Shown: positions 45,969 through 55,600 of the stretch, piece after piece
How positions within the stretch are numbered: position 1 is the stretch's first letter
Layout: every line of letters starts with the position of its first letter
Assembly: GCA_022548915.1 (NCBI GenBank)
Contig: JAKZES010000026.1
Location: 1-64,000 of the forward strand
Direction of reading: 5' to 3'
Length of the DNA stretch: 64,000 nucleotides
Source: Verrucomicrobiaceae bacterium E54
GTDB lineage: Bacteria; Verrucomicrobiota; Verrucomicrobiia; Verrucomicrobiales; Akkermansiaceae
Translations under genes and position numbers: made by a program
Notes under the pieces: generated by a model
The model's database searches: none
What the model was told of the DNA's origin: nothing
Seen by the model: only the letters and a program-made list of their open reading frames with translations

Positions 45969-47582
45969 CTAGTTGCGGATCCGGAAGAAATCCGCCCCGT
46001 CGGCGTTCGGATCCACGTCACTCGAAGCAATGGTCAGGGTGTTGCCGCTGATGGTCGAATTCACATCGATGAAACCGCCGAGGTCATCCGACCGCTGCGC
46101 CGTCAATCCGGCCGCCGGTCCGTCGAGGGTGAGGACCACATTGCCGTCGATGTCGAACGCGATATCGATGATGTCCGGCAGCTCGCCGCCGGGAACTGAG
46201 GTCAGCGAGAAGCTGTTGATCTGTCCGCTACCCAAGTCCGTGACGGCAAACCCCACCGAATTGATGGTCTCGGTCAGCAGGGGCTCTTCGCCGCGCACCT
46301 CAACAAATCCCGAGCCGGTGTCGGCAAACCACGTCGCGGTCCAGTTGCCAGTGCCTCCCGTGGTGTCGAGCACGATGCGCATGTCCAGATTTCCACCAAA
46401 GGTCGTCCCGGCAGTGGACCAGGCAGCACCATCCGCAATCCCGGCATTCCCGGAGGAGACCGTGGGGTCGCTACCCAGGAAAGCCGTATTGGCCAGCGTT
46501 GCACCGCTCCCGCGTGCGAACATCCATGCAACCCCCGTCACCGAACCATCGCCGATCGTCGTTGGTGCCGGGTTCACGTTGTTGGAAATGAACCGCGAGT
46601 TCGAGCTGTTCAGTGTCGATTCACCGTAGGCAAAGCCGAGCGCCAGCCAATTATCGTTCGTGGTGGTGAGCGAACCTACCGAGGCATCCAGCGTGTAAAT
46701 GAAGCCATCCACCGGTGTGAACGGCAGGGTGGCCGTCGACCTGCCACTTCCAACGCCACCACCGGCAGCATAGGTCGCCCCGGCCGTCCACGTCGCACCA
46801 CCCGTGGTCGTGTCCGGGGTGCTTCCGTTCAAGGAGTCGCCGGGGGCAAGCGCGGGTGACTCGGGATTGGTGTCCGGGTCGAAGTCATCCGCGTAAATGA
46901 CGGTCACGTCGTTCTCCTGCACGGTGAAGTTGGTAAGCGTGCTGCTTCCGCCGACGGTGCGCAGATCGCTCCAGATGCCGATGGCGGAACCATCCGCCGT
47001 CAAGTCCACCCCTGCTGCCGAGGTCACGTTCGTGAGGTAGTAGGTCACGACCTCGCTGGTCGAGATCCCACCGAAGGACCACCCAATCGCTGATTTTTCG
47101 ATGAACAACGTGTCGGTATCCGCGGCAATCACCACGTCGTTGATGGTGCCGTAGGCCGAGGCACCATCAAAGGTGAGGAGCTGCGCGGTTCCCGTGCTCT
47201 TGAAAAGCCAGGCAAAGAGATTTTCGCGAACCGCAGGCGTCTCCGCGCTGGCAACGGCCAGACCAAGCGAGTGAGTGACGCCCGAACCAAAGGCGTCGAG
47301 CTCCACCAAGATCCGATCACCCACAGTGAGTGTGGCGAATTCGTCGGTCAGGAAGGCCTCCTGGCCGATCGGATTGCTGGTGTGTGAATTGTACGCGGCC
47401 GTGATGTCCGGCCCGCTGGTGTTGAAGTCCTGTTCGAGCTCGTTGCCGGAGCCCGCCGGCAGCAGGTTGCCGCTCTCACTCCAGCCGCTGAAGTCGGTCA
47501 CGATCGTCTGGGCTCCCGCGGAACCGGGGGTCAGGCCCAGCAAGGCGGCAGCGGAGGTGAGGAGTGTGAGAGTCCTGTTCAC
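45969..47582 (-). CDS. Secreted two-module protein with FFRIRN tail
   Basis: The 537-aa protein starts at GTG 47582 and has a signal peptide (LLTSAAALLGLTPGSAGAQ). The N-terminal half (about 25-225) is a beta-sandwich resembling PEP-CTERM protein ectodomains. The second half (about 230-460) is the LNGS.P.TTTGG module. A C-terminal domain ends VDPNADGADFFRIRN, the tail type seen on other large proteins here in place of PEP-CTERM. The ECF-like motif at 47622-47651 precedes it, and the two genes downstream likely share its transcript. Confidence 0.75.
   Translation of the reverse strand: MNRTLTLLTSAAALLGLTPGSAGAQTIVTDFSGWSESGNLLPAGSGNELEQDFNTSGPDITAAYNSHTSNPIGQEAFLTDEFATLTVGDRILVELDAFGSGVTHSLGLAVASAETPAVRENLFAWLFKSTGTAQLLTFDGASAYGTINDVVIAADTDTLFIEKSAIGWSFGGISTSEVVTYYLTNVTSAAGVDLTADGSAIGIWSDLRTVGGSSTLTNFTVQENDVTVIYADDFDPDTNPESPALAPGDSLNGSTPDTTTGGATWTAGATYAAGGGVGSGRSTATLPFTPVDGFIYTLDASVGSLTTTNDNWLALGFAYGESTLNSSNSRFISNNVNPAPTTIGDGSVTGVAWMFARGSGATLANTAFLGSDPTVSSGNAGIADGAAWSTAGTTFGGNLDMRIVLDTTGGTGNWTATWFADTGSGFVEVRGEEPLLTETINSVGFAVTDLGSGQINSFSLTSVPGGELPDIIDIAFDIDGNVVLTLDGPAAGLTAQRSDDLGGFIDVNSTISGNTLTIASSDVDPNADGADFFRIRN
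46200..46830. repeat. Near-identical module repeat, copy 3
   Basis: This is the third direct copy of the module-coding DNA, in the second half of the gene starting at 47582. Divergence from copies 1 and 2 is concentrated at its 5' coding end (46670-46830). Confidence 0.8.
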
Positions 47583-47621
47583 AGTTGGTGTCCGTGGCTC
47601 GGTCGGTACATGATCATTGGG

Positions 47622-47651
47622 ATAGCGCCAATTTTCTGGTTCGTTACAGTT
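47622..47651 (-). promoter_or_regulatory. ECF-like promoter motif, instance 2
   Basis: Minus strand: AAACTGTAACGAACC, then AGAAAATTG, then GCGCTAT. It lies about 55 bp before the GTG start at 47582. Confidence 0.6.
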
Positions 47652-47808
47652 TTTTGGTGGGCGAAGTGGATCCCTGTAGCCGGGAGGCGACGGGCTGTGG
47701 TTGCGGCCCGGGTCAACGGATTGCCTGCGTGAGAGCCGCCCATGGTGGCTGAGGCAAGGCCCGGCGCCACTGACGGGCGGATGGGTCGTTGGACCCGATT
47801 CTTCAAGA

Positions 47809-49260
47809 TCACCGCTTCATTTCCACCATCGCCCTGCCCATGGCTTCTCCGACGAGCATGTAGGTTTCGGCATTGCCGTGGTAGTGGAAGCTCTGGTTGC
47901 GGGGAGATTGCTCGGGCGGACGGTAGAAGGGGCGGGTATCGACCGAGGCGACATTGCCCGCAAGCTTCGGGTGCTTGTCGGAGTCCCCGACCGCCATCTG
48001 GGCATTCCAGATGGTCCGGGCGCTGCTGCCCGGCTCCCAGCCCTCGCCGCCGTTGAAGCCGCAGGTTGCGACCACGAAGGGTGCGTTCGGAGCTTTGAAC
48101 TCCTCGCGCAGCACCTCGATCAGCCGTGCCAGGTTCTGCTCGTAGCGGATGGCATGGGCACCGGCCTCGCCTTCGCCGGCTTCGCCACCGTCCTTGTGAC
48201 CCTGCCACCAGCAAAAGCCGGCGATCTCATAACCCCGATCCTGCCAGTGGGGGAACTTCTCATCGAAATTTGCCAGCACCTCCTTGGCGGCGTCGAAGCA
48301 CTCGTCATACTGCTTCCCGCCATACCAGGAGCTCTCCTCAGGCTCGGTCCCCTTCTCCCAGCGCCCGGCCCGGTCCTTGTAGCCCGCGTAGATGTAGGTG
48401 GTCCCGTCGGGCTCGGTGTGCTCGAAACGCTCGGACCCGGGCGGGAGAAAATCCCAGCCGAGCGAGCGGTTGCCCTGGCTGGTCTTGAGCAGGAGCACCG
48501 GCTCGTCGTGGAAATTGCCGACCATGTGGCCAAAACCGAGCTCGGGACCGATGCTTTCCTTGTTGGCACCGCAACCGACGTTCAGCCACTGATGGGCGGT
48601 CGCCGTGACGACGCCTTTGTACCAGACATCATCGCGGGGAGCGAAGCGGCCTTTCTCGTCGATCAGGTAGGGGAACTTCCCCTCGATGTTCACGACGGTC
48701 TTCAGGGTGCCGGGGATGTCCACCCGGCCGAACCAGCCGAGCCCGTCCGCCTTGTCCGTCAGATAGGTGACCTTGAAGGACACCTCCTTGTCCGCATCCA
48801 GCTTGATGGATTTCTGGACGGCAAGTTCTCCCGGCTTCTGGTGCCACACCTCCCGGCCATCCACATGCATGATGGCGTTTCTTGAATCGCCCAGGCCGGG
48901 AAAGAATTCATAGATGCCCGTCTCTTTCACCTGGAGTTGACCCCGCACGATCTGGGTGCCGCCGCCGGGGTATTTCTGCGGGGAAACCCCGCCGAATGTT
49001 TCCAGCTTCACCGTCCGGATCGGCGTCATTTCGTCGTAGTCCTTGGAAGGATCGTAATCCCCTTCGTAAACGGAGAGGACCGGGTCGATGAACTCGTCGC
49101 CCCAACGGCGACTGCCGCCACTGACCTGGCCGATGCCGACCATGTTCGACTGGCCCGCCAGGATGTAGACCTTCACCGGTGCCTCGGCCGCATGCAGCTC
49201 TTCGCCCGTGAGCAGGACCATGGCTGCTGCGAAGAGTGGAAAGATGCCACGTGCTTTCAT
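47809..49260 (-). CDS. Secreted GQSN hydrolase (sialate O-acetylesterase-like)
   Basis: The 483-aa protein starts at ATG 49260 with a signal peptide; an upstream ATG at 49308 would add 16 residues. The nucleophile motif is KVYILAGQSNM, a PA14-like insertion follows (about 90-195, LQVKETGIYEFFPGL), and later motifs are FGPELGFGHMVG-like IGPELGFGHMVGNFHDEP, LLLKTSQGNRSLGWDFLPPGS, GFCWWQGHKDGG and the histidine block SFHYHGNAETYMLVG. It is the catalytically complete parent of the fragment at 40526. Its start is close to the stop of the hydrolase upstream (49379), suggesting co-transcription. Confidence 0.82.
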   Translation of the reverse strand: MKARGIFPLFAAAMVLLTGEELHAAEAPVKVYILAGQSNMVGIGQVSGGSRRWGDEFIDPVLSVYEGDYDPSKDYDEMTPIRTVKLETFGGVSPQKYPGGGTQIVRGQLQVKETGIYEFFPGLGDSRNAIMHVDGREVWHQKPGELAVQKSIKLDADKEVSFKVTYLTDKADGLGWFGRVDIPGTLKTVVNIEGKFPYLIDEKGRFAPRDDVWYKGVVTATAHQWLNVGCGANKESIGPELGFGHMVGNFHDEPVLLLKTSQGNRSLGWDFLPPGSERFEHTEPDGTTYIYAGYKDRAGRWEKGTEPEESSWYGGKQYDECFDAAKEVLANFDEKFPHWQDRGYEIAGFCWWQGHKDGGEAGEGEAGAHAIRYEQNLARLIEVLREEFKAPNAPFVVATCGFNGGEGWEPGSSARTIWNAQMAVGDSDKHPKLAGNVASVDTRPFYRPPEQSPRNQSFHYHGNAETYMLVGEAMGRAMVEMKR

Positions 49261-49378
49261 CGAGGGGATGAAGCTGGCTGCTTCGTGTGCGCTCTTCTTG
49301 TTTGTCATGACGAGATGGGGTTTCCGCGGTCGGGGTTTTCCGAGCTCCGGCTTCAGGATGGGGAATGGCATGCCGGGC

Positions 49379-52060
49379 TCAGCGCAAGGTGGCCGTTGCC
49401 CGGACAAAAACGGCCCCGGGCGCGGTGCCGGTGATCGTCGCAGTCACGGTGGTCGTCCCCGGCGTCGGCTGGTTCTCATCCGGGACAAGGCTGACCGACG
49501 TCCCGTTGATCTCCGCACCCGAAAGATGCCAGGCCGACAGGTCCAGCGACCATTCGTAGGAACCGGTGACATCGGCAAGCGGCTGACCAGGCTGAGGGTG
49601 GGTAAAGGTCAGGCCACTGCCGGTCACGGAGGCGACCGCCAGTCCGGGATTCGATTCCGTGGGCAGGGTGCCGAAGAACGCCTCGACTCCGTTGTCCAGG
49701 CCGTCGCCGTCGGCATCGTCGTCGAAGCCGGTCAGCGCGCCGACATCGAAACCTCCGATCCAGTCGGCGAAGGTGCCACCTCCGATCAACTCGACCATCG
49801 CGCGGCCCAGCGCATCGCCGACCAGCAGGTAGGTGCCGGCGCGCTGGTTGTAGTGACCGTTGGAGGCACCACCCTCGCTGAGCGGATGGGCATAGACGGT
49901 CTTCACGTTTCCGGCGAACTGCGGGTAGTTGCCCGATTCGCCATCCACGGCAAGCTTGGCGTCGAGGATCGCCTTTTCGGCGGCATTGGTGCTGTCCAGC
50001 GGCGTCTGGCCGAGCGTGGCAAGGACGAAGGGGGCATCGGCCACGACCTTGCCGGGGTAACGATTCTCATAGTAGTTGCGCAACGAGGTGATCAGGTTGA
50101 CCAGGTTCTGCTCGTAGCGCGTCGCGAGACCCAGGTCGTAGCGGTCCTTGTCGCCCTGCCACCAGACGAATCCCGCGATCTCAAAATCCTGGCCAGCGAA
50201 GGGTTTCCCGGGATCCGCGTACTCGGCGTCCCAGTTGTCGAGGATGTCCACCACGTTGGTGTACGGCGCATCCGGATGCGCCCATTCGCTTTCGTCCATG
50301 AAGAAGCGATCGAATTCCTTGCCGGCATACCACGCGCCCTGAGTCGCCGGGATCGGCAAGCCGTATCCGGAGTAGTTGGTGCCGTTGTAAGCGTAGGACG
50401 GGCTGTCGGGCGGCAGGACGTCCCAACCGAGGCTGCGGTTGCCGGTGCACGACTTGAGCAGGAGAACGGGCTCGTCGTGAAACCATCCCATGATCTGGCC
50501 GAAGCCGAGTTCCGGACCGAAAAACCTGCTGTCTTTGCCGAAGCCGGGGACGAGCGGTCCATCGCCGACGGCCGATATGACCCCGCGATAGCGGACGTCC
50601 TGGCGGGCGATGAAGTTTCCGTCTTCATCAATCAGGTTCGGGAACTTGTTCTGGCGGCGGGTCATCGTCTCCAGGGTGCCGTCACCAGCACCGCTCACGG
50701 TGCCCTCGCCGACCATGTTCGACTGCCCGGACATGATGTAGACCTTGACCGGCTTGTCGCCGGCACCGGGCGAACCGTCGTGGGTGGGCAGAGGGTAGGG
50801 AACGTTGGGCTTGTCGCCCGGGTCATGCGGGTCGGTGAAGGAGGCGTAAATCTCATACCAGTCGCCGGCCCCGTCCTGGTCCGTGTCCGCCAGCAAGGGG
50901 TTCGTCCCCGGATCATCCGCATCAATGAAGATCCCCGATTTCGTTTCGACTCCGTCCGGGAGGCTGTCGCCATCGGTGTCCGCAAGCAGCGGGTTGGTTC
51001 CGGTGTTGCTGCCCGAAACGAAGGTCCCGGTGTTGGTCTCCACACCATCCTTGAGGCCGTCGCCGTCGGTGTCGTCGGCCGCAGGATGCGTTCCCGTGTT
51101 GGTCGCGCTGACCCAGATCCCGGTCGCGGTCTCGACGCCGTCGTCGAGCCCGTCGCCATCGCTGTCCGCGAGGATCGGATTCGTGCCCAACTGGAACTCC
51201 TCCCCATTGGTCACGCCGTCGCCGTCGGGTCCATCCAGGCTGGGATCCGCTGCGGTCGGAGAGTTGAAATACAACTGCTCCCACCAGTTCGGCAGGCCGT
51301 CGTCGTCATCGTCCTCGGCGACGGTGCTCACCTCGAAGTTGTCCGCCCGAGCCGTGTGCTGGGTGTAGTTCGAGTAGAGGTGGATGTAGTTCTCATTGGT
51401 GCCCGACCAGGTGAAGGATCCGGTCTTCACGGGTGAGCCACCGTTAATGAAGGCCTCGTAGCTCACGGTCGTGCCCGCGTTGAAGTCGGAGAAACCATGG
51501 AAGCGGACTGACAGCGTGGCGCCGGCATCCAGGTTGATGGTTTGCTGGTAGGCCTGAGTGCCTCCCAGGAAGATCTTGACCTCCCGTGTGCCAGCGGAGT
51601 CGTAGCCGATGAAGAAGTCCGAGGAGAAGGAGACCGGGTTGTTGACGGTCCAGCCGGTGAGGTCGGTCAGCGCACTGCCGACCGCGAAGCCATTGAAGCG
51701 GGTGTTGCCACCCGAAGGGGCGGTTTGGCCGATCTCGACGGAGACGGTGAACTCGCCCTGGGTGGCGATGATGCCGTCGATGAAGTTGTGGTCGACCCAG
51801 GCGATCGACCAGCCACCACCGGCACCGGTCTCACCCAATTGCAAGCGATCGCCGACGATCTCCGGAGAGCCGCTGTTGCTCTTCTCAATCCAAGCCAGCG
51901 CGCCGAAGCTTCCCGACTTGCCCACGGATGAAGCATTCAGGTCGGTGCTGTCGGGGCGGTTGAAGTTGTCCGCGAAGAGGAACTCCTGACCCTTCACGGG
52001 CATCAGGAAAGCTGCGCTGGACAGCACAATAAGGAGTGCCCTATTGAAATTGCTATTCAT
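49379..52060 (-). CDS. Secreted GQSN hydrolase with NFNRPDS module and TSP3 linker
   Basis: It encodes 893 aa from ATG 52060 with a signal peptide. Order: a module opening FADNFNRPDSTDLNASSVGKSG (about 25-250), shared with the protein at 37826-39871; five TSP3-type repeats (about 255-430, DSDGDGLDDGVETATG); the SASA-like hydrolase (about 445-780, KVYIMSGQSNMVGEG, LLLKSCTGNRSLGWDVLPP, FVWWQGDKDRYD); and a C-terminal Ig-like domain ending VFVRATATLR. The hydrolase core is closest to the neighbouring 47809-49260 protein. Confidence 0.82.
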   Translation of the reverse strand: MNSNFNRALLIVLSSAAFLMPVKGQEFLFADNFNRPDSTDLNASSVGKSGSFGALAWIEKSNSGSPEIVGDRLQLGETGAGGGWSIAWVDHNFIDGIIATQGEFTVSVEIGQTAPSGGNTRFNGFAVGSALTDLTGWTVNNPVSFSSDFFIGYDSAGTREVKIFLGGTQAYQQTINLDAGATLSVRFHGFSDFNAGTTVSYEAFINGGSPVKTGSFTWSGTNENYIHLYSNYTQHTARADNFEVSTVAEDDDDDGLPNWWEQLYFNSPTAADPSLDGPDGDGVTNGEEFQLGTNPILADSDGDGLDDGVETATGIWVSATNTGTHPAADDTDGDGLKDGVETNTGTFVSGSNTGTNPLLADTDGDSLPDGVETKSGIFIDADDPGTNPLLADTDQDGAGDWYEIYASFTDPHDPGDKPNVPYPLPTHDGSPGAGDKPVKVYIMSGQSNMVGEGTVSGAGDGTLETMTRRQNKFPNLIDEDGNFIARQDVRYRGVISAVGDGPLVPGFGKDSRFFGPELGFGQIMGWFHDEPVLLLKSCTGNRSLGWDVLPPDSPSYAYNGTNYSGYGLPIPATQGAWYAGKEFDRFFMDESEWAHPDAPYTNVVDILDNWDAEYADPGKPFAGQDFEIAGFVWWQGDKDRYDLGLATRYEQNLVNLITSLRNYYENRYPGKVVADAPFVLATLGQTPLDSTNAAEKAILDAKLAVDGESGNYPQFAGNVKTVYAHPLSEGGASNGHYNQRAGTYLLVGDALGRAMVELIGGGTFADWIGGFDVGALTGFDDDADGDGLDNGVEAFFGTLPTESNPGLAVASVTGSGLTFTHPQPGQPLADVTGSYEWSLDLSAWHLSGAEINGTSVSLVPDENQPTPGTTTVTATITGTAPGAVFVRATATLR

Positions 52061-52129
52061 CGATTCAGGTCCAACCAGGGCACACACACCTCCGCAGCGG
52101 AAGCATGCGGAAAAGGATCGCTTCAATCG

Positions 52130-52240
52130 TTATCGACTCCTTCGACGGAACGGCCCTTCCGAATATCGCCGGCGGGGCACCAAACCCAGTGTGGCCAGTG
52201 CCAGAAGCGCGCAAGAGGCGGTGAGGATGGAGTTGTTCAT
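52130..52240 (-). CDS. Tiny hydrophobic peptide with Arg-rich tail (remnant or micro-PEP-CTERM-like)
   Basis: The 36-aa frame is one hydrophobic helix (ILTASCALLALATLGLVP) followed by RRRYSEGPFRRRSR, as if only the signal and the anchor end of a PEP-CTERM protein remained. The ECF-like motif (52259-52288) lies 19-48 bp upstream of its ATG, at a normal promoter distance. There is no obvious ribosome-binding site. It may be a deletion remnant or a small membrane peptide. Confidence 0.35.
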   Translation of the reverse strand: MNNSILTASCALLALATLGLVPRRRYSEGPFRRRSR

Positions 52241-52620
52241 GTGTGTTGCTTTACTATCGAGCGCCGATTCCCGGGATTCGTTACATGGATTTTGCGGTCG
52301 CCGGATGCTTTCCTCTGGTTTGGCTACCGCGGTCCCGTGTTCCGCTTCACGGAGAGGGTTTCGGAACGAGCATCCTCGAATCGGACACCCCTGGCCGAGG
52401 GCGCAGAAGGGGATCACCTCCTTGAGCATGCAGGTGCCCCCGTCATCGAGATGGGTGCGGGTCGTGGGTCGGCGGCTGTTTCTCAGATTCCCTCCAAGGT
52501 CGATCAGGATCGGCACGAGCAGGGTGAGGACCTCGCCTGCGGTCGAGGTTCGCGAGGTGGGTGAGCAGCCGACCATTTCTGCGATTCACCTGACGGAGTG
52601 TCGGCCTCCGTGAGCTCGGG
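52241..52620. other. Intergenic region with one promoter motif
   Basis: The 380 bp between the tiny frame and the end of the sulfatase fusion holds the ECF-like motif at 52259-52288. The rest shows no coding pattern, hairpin-T run or repeat that I could recognise. Confidence 0.5.
52259..52288 (-). promoter_or_regulatory. ECF-like promoter motif, instance 3
   Basis: Minus strand: CCATGTAACGAATCC, CGGGAATCG, then GCGCTC. It could serve the 36-aa frame and, through it, the hydrolase gene starting at 52060. Confidence 0.6.
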
Positions 52621-55600
52621 TCAGGGTTTCACCACCGTGATCCGAACGAACAGGGCTTGGAGGTCGCCGATATTGCCATCGACCGCGTCGATGGTCGCCT
52701 TGTCGAGCGGGACGGTAATGTCCGCGCCGGTTCCCGGGTGCGATGAGTAGCTTGTCCAATCGGCGAGATTGGTGCTCCAGAAGATCTCATAGTCCCGGTC
52801 GGCGACCGTTGGCCAGGTGACCGAGAAGGTCGTGGCGGCATCCTGAGTGTCGATGACCCGGAAGACACTCCCAGGGTCGTTGGGATCGGTGCCGGCGATG
52901 CTTTCGGAGAGGTTGTCGGCACCGTCGCCGTCGTTGTCGAGAGAGGCGTCCTTGGGCGAGTCGCGGTCGAGCCCGTGGGTGGTCTCGAAGCTGTTGCTCA
53001 TGCCGTCGGCGTCGTTGTCGGGCTCGCGGCCATCGAGGGTGACGGCGCCGGTGGTGCGCAGCTGGTCGAGGGCACCCAGCAGGTCGCGGCCGGTCAGGCT
53101 GACCAGTTCCGCGCGGATGGCCGCGTCGCCGGTGAGGCCTGAGATGCGATTGTCGTCCTCGCCGAGGTCGACGGGCATCTCGAAGAGCTGTTTCGGCGTC
53201 CCCTGGTCGATCCCGACGGCGCTGGAGATCGTGCTGTTGTCCGAGTCCCACGAGGTGTTGTTGCCGCCGCCTCCGGTGGAATCGATCAGCTTCCAGCCGT
53301 CCGGGGTCTTGAGGGCGAGGTGCCCGTTGATCGAACACAGCACCACGCCGCCGCGCGCCTCGCCCGGCTTGCGCTGGCCGCGCAGAACGTTGAGGAACGA
53401 TTCCCCGTCCGGAGCCGTGCTGTCAGGCAATTCCTCGCCGAGGAATCCCGCGATGGTCGGAAAAATGTCCACCTGCGAGATGACCTCATCCGTAACCACC
53501 ATTCCGGCCGGGGCCTGGCCGGGCCAACGGACGATGAAGGGCACACGGGTGCCCCCGTCCCAGATGTCGCGCTTGGCTCCACGCAGGGGACCGTTGGCAT
53601 CGTCGCCGTTCCCCAGCGTGTTGCTCATGGCGGTCGTTTCGGGGCCATTGTCGGCGGTGAAAATGACCAGGGTGTCGTTGGTCATGCCGTTGTTGTCGAT
53701 CGCGGCGAGGATCCGTCCGATGCGGTCGTCCACCTCGGCCATCCAGCGCTGGTAGTCGTAGCTGCCGTAGGTGCCGGTGTTGAACTCGGGCGTGATCGCC
53801 CAGGGGAGGTGCGGCGAATGAAGTGCCACGTAGGCAAAGAACGGATCGGTGTCATTCGCGGCGACGCGTTCGTCGATGTAGCGTTCGAAGTCCGCGACCA
53901 GGACCGGGCCCGCGTCGATTTGCCGGTAGGAGGGATCCCCGAGGCTGGCGCGGGAGTCCTTCGGCCCGACGACGGTGGAGTTGAGATCGCCTGTTGTGAA
54001 CCACTGGAAGGTGTCCGAAGCGGTGGCATCCCGGAAGTAGCCCTTGCGGCCGTTGGGCAGCTTGTCCCCGTACTCGTTGCTGGGTCCCGAGTCTTCGACC
54101 CAGTATTGGACCACATCATCGTGCATGTAGACGTACGGCCCGAAGTTGATCGCCACGGGCAAGCCGCGGTAGTAGTCAAAACCGTTGTCCGTCGCATGAC
54201 CTTCGATGCGACGGGTCCAGTCCACTGCGGAGGGATCGCTTGGGTTGTTGGTGATCCGGTTGTTGGTCCCGGGCGCATACCATTTGCCACCCATGTGCCA
54301 CTTGCCGAACGCGGCGGTGTCGTAGGTCTGGGTCTTCAGGAACTCCGCCAGTGTGACATCGCTATCGAGAGGAATATTGTCGATGCCGCTCTTGAAGCCA
54401 TAGAAGCCCGAGATGCTCTGGAAGCTCCGCCAATTGTAGCGTCCGGTAAGCAGCGAGTAGCGCGAGGGCGTGCAGACGGCGTTGGCGGAGTGGGCCTGGG
54501 TGAAGGTGACTCCTTGATCTGCCAGACTATCGACATTCGGTGTCGGCGACGCGCTTGGGGTGCCGAACAGGTTGCCGTAGCGGGAGATGTCCCCGAATCC
54601 GAGATCGTCGGTGTAAATGATGAGGATGTTCGGCTTGGCCGGGCTGGGCGTGTGATCAGGGCAATCGTCCGGATCGTTCGGATTTGAACCCAGTGCGGTC
54701 TCGGCCTCGTCGCGGTAACTGTCGCCATCGGTATCGACGAAGGGAGCCGTGAAGCCGCTGTTCGGAGGCAGAGCATTCGGGTCGGTGCCCAGCGTGATCT
54801 CCGTGCCATCGTTGACTCCGTCACCGTCGGAGTCCGGCTCGTTCGGATCGGTGGGCTCGCCCGGTGGCGATCCCTTGACGCCCGCCGTCCATGGATTGAG
54901 CGTCCCGTTCACCTCATCGCCGTCGTTCAGGCCGTCGTCGTCCGTGTCGGAGTCCTGGGGATCGGTTCCCTCTTGGAACTCTTCAAGGTTGGTCAGCCCA
55001 TCGGGGCCGCCGTTGGCATCGTTGTCCAATGCGGCATCCGCCGGGTCATTCTTGTTCAGGCCATTGGCATCTTCCCACGAGTCCGGCATGTCATCCCCGT
55101 CGGTGTCCACCGTGGAAATGCCCTCGAGTGTTATGCGGCCCATGTTGAGCTGGGCACCCACTTCGCCCTGCATGCTGGCATAGATGCCCGCGGTCGCCAA
55201 ATCCGAGTAGGTCAGGTTTGAAAGCGTGCCGGTCTGGTTCAGCTCAGGGCTCAGGCCGGTTGACGAAATCTGCCATGTATCGTCAGCAAAGACGCTGATC
55301 CTCACGGTAAAGCCGTCGAGGAACGAGGCGTTGGGAGGCTGCGGAGTAGTGAGGTTCGAGGCTGTGACGCTCACGCCGCCGGTGTTCTCGGCCATGATAT
55401 GGGAGCCCCAGGAGGCAGAACCCGGGACGTAGCCGAAGCTGGTGGGATCATTGACCCAAAGGCTGTTACCCGCGGTGCCGGTGGCGCTGTTGCCCGAGAC
55501 CACACCGAAAAAGAGACCGTTGAAGTTGAGAGCTGCCACCGTGCCGGCCACACTCATTGAGTCCACCACGAAAGTGGCGGTGAATCCCGAGTAGGACGAG

